Shown here: positions 49,105 to 52,404 of the stretch, one piece after another
How the letters are laid out: each line of letters opens with the position of its first letter
Numbering within the stretch: position 1 is the stretch's first letter
Assembly (NCBI RefSeq): GCF_001552175.1
Contig: NZ_BCQR01000079.1
Coordinates: 1-52,404 of the forward strand
Reading direction: 5' to 3'
Length of the DNA stretch: 52,404 bases
Source: Actinomadura kijaniata NBRC 14229
GTDB lineage: Bacteria > Actinomycetota > Actinomycetes > Streptosporangiales > Streptosporangiaceae
The notes under the pieces: generated by a model
Told to the model about the DNA's origin: nothing
The model's input: only the letters and a program-made list of their open reading frames with translations
Databases searched by the model: none
Translations under genes and position numbers: made by a program

Positions 49105-49947
49105 ATGAAGCTAGGCATCGCCATGTTCCCCGCGGACTTCGCGATCCGCCCGGACGAACTGGCGCGGGCGGTGGAGGAGCGCGGCTTCGAGTCGCTGTTC
49201 CTGCCCGAGCACACGCACCTGCCCGCGACCGAACGCACCCGTGCCGAGGTCGGCGACCTGCCCGCGCACTTCGCCCGCACCCACGACCTGTTCGTGGCGC
49301 TCGGCCACGCCGCGGCCGCCACCCGCGAACTGCTGGTGGCCAGCGGGATCTGCCTGCTCGCCCAGCGCGACCCGATCGTCACGGCCAAGGCGGTGGCGAG
49401 CCTGGACGCGCTGTCGGGCGGCCGCGTGCTGTTCGGCGTGGGCGCCGGTTGGATCACTGAGGAGGTCGCCAACCACGGCGTCGCCCCGGAGCGTCGCTGG
49501 GCCGTGCTGGCCGAACGGGTCAAGGCGATGCGCGCGATCTGGGCCGACGAGATCGCCGAGTTCCACGGCGCGCACGTGGACTTCGGCCCGCTGTGGTCCT
49601 GGCCCAAGCCGCACCGCCGTTCCGGCCCGCCGGTCCTGGTCGGCGGATCCGGCCCCCACGTCCTCCGCCGCGTGCTCGACTTCGGTGACGAGTGGATGCC
49701 GCACGCCGGTATGCCCATGGCCGAGTTGTCGGCCCGCATCACCGCGCTGCGCGCGGCGGCCCGCGACGCCGGACGCGCCCGGGTTCCCGTCACCGTCTTC
49801 GGCGCCGACGCGGACGCGGCCGCGCTGGAGGACCTGCACGAGACCGGGGTGGACCGGGCGGTGCTGTACGCGCCCCCGGCCGACGCCGCCACCGTGCACC
49901 GTTTCCTGGACGCGGCGGCCCCCTTGGTCGCCAGGTTCCAGCACTGA
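49105..49947 (+). CDS. LLM class F420-dependent oxidoreductase
   Basis: A 280-residue luciferase-like TIM-barrel oxidoreductase. It starts MKLGIAMFPADFAI; ESLFLPEHTHLP, LLVASGICLLAQRDPIVTAKAVASLDALSGGRVLFGVGAGW and PPVLVGGSGPHVLRRVLDFGDEWMP are classic blocks of the F420-using group. It would move hydride between reduced F420 and an organic substrate. It opens an operon with an SDR oxidoreductase 52 bases downstream and is divergent from an AraC-type regulator. Substrate unknown. The ATG at 49105 is preceded by GAGGGACGGAACC. Confidence 0.92.
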   Translation: MKLGIAMFPADFAIRPDELARAVEERGFESLFLPEHTHLPATERTRAEVGDLPAHFARTHDLFVALGHAAAATRELLVASGICLLAQRDPIVTAKAVASLDALSGGRVLFGVGAGWITEEVANHGVAPERRWAVLAERVKAMRAIWADEIAEFHGAHVDFGPLWSWPKPHRRSGPPVLVGGSGPHVLRRVLDFGDEWMPHAGMPMAELSARITALRAAARDAGRARVPVTVFGADADAAALEDLHETGVDRAVLYAPPADAATVHRFLDAAAPLVARFQH

Positions 49948-49999
49948 TCGGCGACCGCCGATCCCACTGATGGATCAACCATTGAAGGCGGGAAGTATC

Positions 50000-50830
50000 A
50001 TGAGCAAAGTCTGGTTCGTCACCGGTTCGTCGCGCGGTTTCGGCCGACGGTTCGTCGAGGCCGCGCTGTCGCGGGGAGACCGGGTGGCGGCGACCGCCCG
50101 CGACGTCGGTTCGCTCGCCGACCTGGCCGAACGCCACGGCGACGCCGTGCTGGCGCTGGAGCTGGACGTGACCGACCGGGAGGCGGTCTTCGCGAACGTC
50201 CGGCGGGCCGAGGAGCACTTCGGACGGCTCGACGTGGTCGTGAACAACGCCGGTTACGGCCTGTTCGGCGCCGTGGAGGAGCTGAGCGAACAGGCGCTGC
50301 GCGACCAGTTGGAGACCAACCTGTTCGGCGCTTTGTGGGTCACCCAGGCGGCACTGCCGTACCTGCGCGAGCAGGGCGCCGGGCACATCGTGCAGATCTC
50401 CTCCACCGGCGGCGTCGCCGCCTGGCCGCTGGTCGGTGGCTACCACGCCTCCAAGTGGGCGCTGGAGGGGCTGAGCGAGTCGCTGGCCCAGGAGGTCGCC
50501 GGGCTGGGAATCAAGGTCACTCTGGTGGAGCCCGGCGCCTACGCCACCGACTGGGGCGGCACTTCGGCCGTCCACTCCGCGCCCAACCCGGTGTACGACG
50601 GGGTACGCGAGGGCCTCACCGCCTTCATGAGCACCCTGGACTTCGGCGACCCGTCCGCCGCCGGACAGGCACTGCTGGAGATCGTGGACGCCGAGAACCC
50701 GCCGCTGCGCGTCTTCTTCGGCACCCAGGGCGACCAGATGCTTCCGCAGCTCTACGCCGACCGCCTCAAGACCTGGTCCGACTGGCGGCACGTCGCCGTC
50801 CGCGCCCAGGGTGAACCCGCCCTGACCTGA
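50000..50830 (+). CDS. SDR family oxidoreductase
   Basis: A 276-residue classical short-chain dehydrogenase of the DltE-like SDR group. The cofactor loop is TGSSRGFG (8-15), NNAGYG is at 82-87, and the catalytic Ser135, Tyr148 and Lys152 are present (YHASK). ATARD after the second strand suits NADP(H). The C-terminal third is longer than in FabG-type enzymes and varies with substrate. GGCGGGAAG precedes the ATG at 50000. It follows the LLM gene on the same strand, so the two may act in sequence on one substrate. A strong terminator follows. Confidence 0.92.
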   Translation: MSKVWFVTGSSRGFGRRFVEAALSRGDRVAATARDVGSLADLAERHGDAVLALELDVTDREAVFANVRRAEEHFGRLDVVVNNAGYGLFGAVEELSEQALRDQLETNLFGALWVTQAALPYLREQGAGHIVQISSTGGVAAWPLVGGYHASKWALEGLSESLAQEVAGLGIKVTLVEPGAYATDWGGTSAVHSAPNPVYDGVREGLTAFMSTLDFGDPSAAGQALLEIVDAENPPLRVFFGTQGDQMLPQLYADRLKTWSDWRHVAVRAQGEPALT

Positions 50831-50854
50831 CCGTTCCCGGCGATCGCTGACAGA

Positions 50855-50888
50855 CGAGGGGGCCCGGCCATGCGGCCGGGCCCCCTCG
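50855..50888 (+). terminator. Terminator of the LLM-SDR operon
   Basis: A perfect 15-bp stem, CGAGGGGGCCCGGCC and its complement, encloses the loop ATGC. It begins 25 bases after the SDR stop. There is no T-run. Confidence 0.8.
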
Positions 50889-51091
50889 GGCGTACAGCCG
50901 TCAGGCGGGCGCTGGTGCGCAGGCCCTTACCGGTCTCGCGGAGGATCGGCAGAACGATGACCACGATCAGCGCCGAGGTCGGTCCGTCCGCCGAGCGGGG
51001 CGACGGCCTCCCCACCCGCTATGAGCAAGACCGCCGAGTCCTGCCAGGCCGCCGATCACCCTGGCCGCCCATGGCCAGAGCTTTGTACGAC

Positions 51092-51979
51092 CTAGGCGTC
51101 CGTGCGGAGCCAGGTCAGGTCGCACTGCACGTCCTCGGGCAGCTCTCGCAGGTGGGCCGCCAGCTCCCATGGCTCGCCCGGGGCCTCGTCGGACTCCGTC
51201 AGGAGCCCGCACAGCAGGGCGTTCGGGGTTCGTACCACCGTGAACGGGCCCAGCCGCGCCACGCCTCCGCCCCGTAGGCTCGCCATCTCGTTCAGCAGGG
51301 CCGCCAGCGCCGTCGGGTCCTGCGGGTCGTACAGCCCCCGCACGTACGCGAACAGCTCCTCGCCCAGCGCGTCCGGTCGTCGGCCCGACAGCTGGTAGGC
51401 GGTGCCCCAGTACCCTCCGTTCGCGGCCTGTGCGGTGCGCTGGTCGCGGATCCGGACGTGCAGCCCGTATTCGGAGACGCAGCGTTCGAACGCCTCCGTC
51501 AGCAGGGCCTCCGCCTCGCCCTCCTCGCTGAGCAGCAGGCCCGGGGCGACGCCCTCCTGCCGGGCGAGCCGGTCCAGCATCTCCTGCTGGAGTTCGGCGA
51601 CGTTGTTCTCCAGCACGTCCAGGGAACGTGCCAGAGCGCGCTGCGCCTCGTGGTCGAAGTCCAGCGCGGTCAGTTCCCCCGCGAGCCCGCCGATCTCCTG
51701 CTCCAGGCGTTCGACGCGGTCACCGAGCGATTCCACCCGGTCCAGGACCTGCCGGGTCTCGTCCGGGAGGGCGTCCTCGGCCGGGGGCTCGGCGGGCTGC
51801 TCGTCGGGTCCGGTGACCTCCGCCCGCAGCGCCTCGTGCCGCCTGGCGAGCTCGGCGACCTGCGTGCGCAGCTCGCGCAACTCCGCCTGCGCGCGCGGGA
51901 GCCGCTTGTCGAAGGCCAGGAACAGCTCGCGTCCGGCTACCGCCAGGCACACAAGGACCAGGGCGATGGTCGTCGTCAT
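51092..51979 (-). CDS. Membrane-anchored coiled-coil protein, function unknown
   Basis: A 295-residue protein. An N-terminal hydrophobic helix (TTTIALVLVCLAVAGRELFLAF, about 2-23) acts as anchor. Two coiled-coil stretches follow: about 25-60 (RAQAELRELRTQVAELARRHEALRAEV) and about 78-140 (VLDRVESLGDRVERLEQEIGGL ... LQQEMLDRLARQEG). The C-terminal 150 residues look globular (EALLTEAFERCVSEYGLHVRIRD, YQLSGRRPDALGEELFAYVRGLYDP). I do not recognise the family. GAGGAG stands just before the ATG at 51979, which also starts the hydrophobic helix. It could be a stalk-type sensor or a cell-envelope scaffold. Confidence 0.75.
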   Translation of the reverse strand: MTTTIALVLVCLAVAGRELFLAFDKRLPRAQAELRELRTQVAELARRHEALRAEVTGPDEQPAEPPAEDALPDETRQVLDRVESLGDRVERLEQEIGGLAGELTALDFDHEAQRALARSLDVLENNVAELQQEMLDRLARQEGVAPGLLLSEEGEAEALLTEAFERCVSEYGLHVRIRDQRTAQAANGGYWGTAYQLSGRRPDALGEELFAYVRGLYDPQDPTALAALLNEMASLRGGGVARLGPFTVVRTPNALLCGLLTESDEAPGEPWELAAHLRELPEDVQCDLTWLRTDA

Positions 51980-52085
51980 GGGACTCCTCGGGGGGTGGCC
52001 GCCTGCCACCTCCGACCCTAACCATCGCCGGGGCGATTGACCGAGACGGCGGCGGATGTCGTCCGAAAAGCCCTGACTTGTCGAG

Positions 52086-52404
52086 TCAGCCGAACAGGCC
52101 GCCCAGCAGTCCGCCCAGCGCCTCGGCGATTCCGCCCGCGACCTCGCCCGCCACGTCGGCGGCGGCGCCGGAGGCGGCCTCGCCGAAGCCGTTGGCGGCG
52201 GCGTCGGCCATCCAGCCCCCGGCGTTCTCGGCGACGTAGCCCCCGACCTGCTCGCCCACGTACCCGCGGACCTGGTCGCCCGCGAAGCCCATGGCGGCGT
52301 TGGCGGCCTGCCCGACGAACTGCTCGCCCGCCTGCGCCACCGGGTTCACCCCGAACGCGCCCGCGGCGGCCACGCCCGCGACCCCGGCCGCGGCGACGCC
52401 GCCG
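52086..52404 (-). CDS. Ala/Gly-rich protein with amphipathic repeats (5' end beyond window)
   Basis: The frame is open from the window edge to a stop at 52086. About 106 residues are visible. An in-frame GTG at 52371-52373 is a possible start, but the frame remains open upstream with similar composition (GGVAAAGVAGV). The sequence is Ala/Gly-rich with repeated GxxxG spacing: QAANAAMGFAGDQVRGYVG, EQVGGYVAENAGGWMADAAANG, ending ALGGLLGGLFG. Such glycine-zipper patterns suit membrane-associated or self-assembling helices. No family recognised. Confidence 0.5.
   Translation of the reverse strand, partial: GGVAAAGVAGVAAAGAFGVNPVAQAGEQFVGQAANAAMGFAGDQVRGYVGEQVGGYVAENAGGWMADAAANGFGEAASGAAADVAGEVAGGIAEALGGLLGGLFG

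Noticed and set aside
50752..51015. Minus-strand frame with a short hydrophobic stretch (ALIVVIVLPILRE)
   Set aside because: It runs through the SDR terminator and into the SDR gene. A decayed membrane-protein fragment is possible, but there is too little to call a pseudogene.
1..52404. tRNA, rRNA, CRISPR arrays, transposases or phage genes
   Set aside because: No TPsiC-like or rRNA segments, no regularly spaced repeats and no transposase or integrase motifs were seen. Composition is even apart from a few short AT-rich gaps.

Overview
The window is GC-rich chromosomal DNA with strong third-position GC bias. The gene content is that of an actinomycete: SigR-group ECF factor, SSI-family protease inhibitor, GAF-ANTAR protein, SpoIIE-type phosphatases, F420-type LLM oxidoreductase, DUF6158, DUF6328, DUF5937 and DUF5954 proteins, a CtpE-like ATPase and archaeal-type ProS. 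A member of the Streptosporangiales/Thermomonosporaceae such as Actinomadura fits best, but that is inference from family memory, not a search. I see no rRNA, tRNA, CRISPR array or insertion sequence. Genes at both edges are cut.

Layout. 1-1.3 kb: a truncated MFS transporter divergent from an ArsR regulator. 1.5-3.2 kb: a small membrane protein and an ECF sigma/membrane partner pair. 3.3-7.0 kb: a CtpE-like P-type ATPase behind an unusual PlsX. 7.0-9.6 kb: a minus-strand operon of DUF998 membrane protein, alpha/beta hydrolase and two related DUF4333-like proteins. 9.6-11.3 kb: a lysine-2,3-aminomutase-family radical SAM enzyme behind a 392-base leader. 11.3-15.1 kb: MFS transporter with divergent DUF5937/ArsR regulator, DUF5954 protein and a PEBP protein. 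15.2-19.4 kb: a complete binding-protein-dependent ABC importer. 19.6-21.4 kb: a Wzm/Wzt-type polysaccharide exporter, divergent from a PAP2-diacylglycerol-kinase fusion. 23.2-24.8 kb: a cytochrome P450 coupled to a cupin of the dihydroxyacetophenone-dioxygenase type. 25-30.2 kb: DUF6158, YceI, ABC-F, a class C beta-lactamase-like lipoprotein, and a MarR/SDR divergent pair. 30.4-31.8 kb: ProS.

31.9-47.0 kb is rich in signalling genes: DUF6328 membrane protein, PAS-GAF-PP2C phosphatase, GAF-ANTAR antiterminator, CBS pair, SSI-type inhibitor, a SigR-like factor with no RsrA beside it, a 1052-residue M14 carboxypeptidase, and a PAS-GAF-PP2C-HATPase protein that combines phosphatase and anti-sigma kinase modules, followed by two unrecognised proteins of 293 and about 748 residues. 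47-52.4 kb: a membrane protein, AraC divergent from LLM oxidoreductase plus SDR, a coiled-coil membrane-anchored protein and an Ala/Gly-rich protein cut by the edge.

Across the window, eight genes have a TAnnnT box ending 6-7 bases before the start codon and no ribosome-binding site, the signature of leaderless mRNAs. All four one-component regulators (ArsR, DUF5937, MarR, AraC) are in this set. Other direct observations are a 33-bp tandem duplication of a ribosome-binding-site/start region (7921-7986), a 10-bp tandem repeat that carries the stop codons of two convergent genes (23181-23220), and nested palindromes in the araC/LLM divergent promoter.
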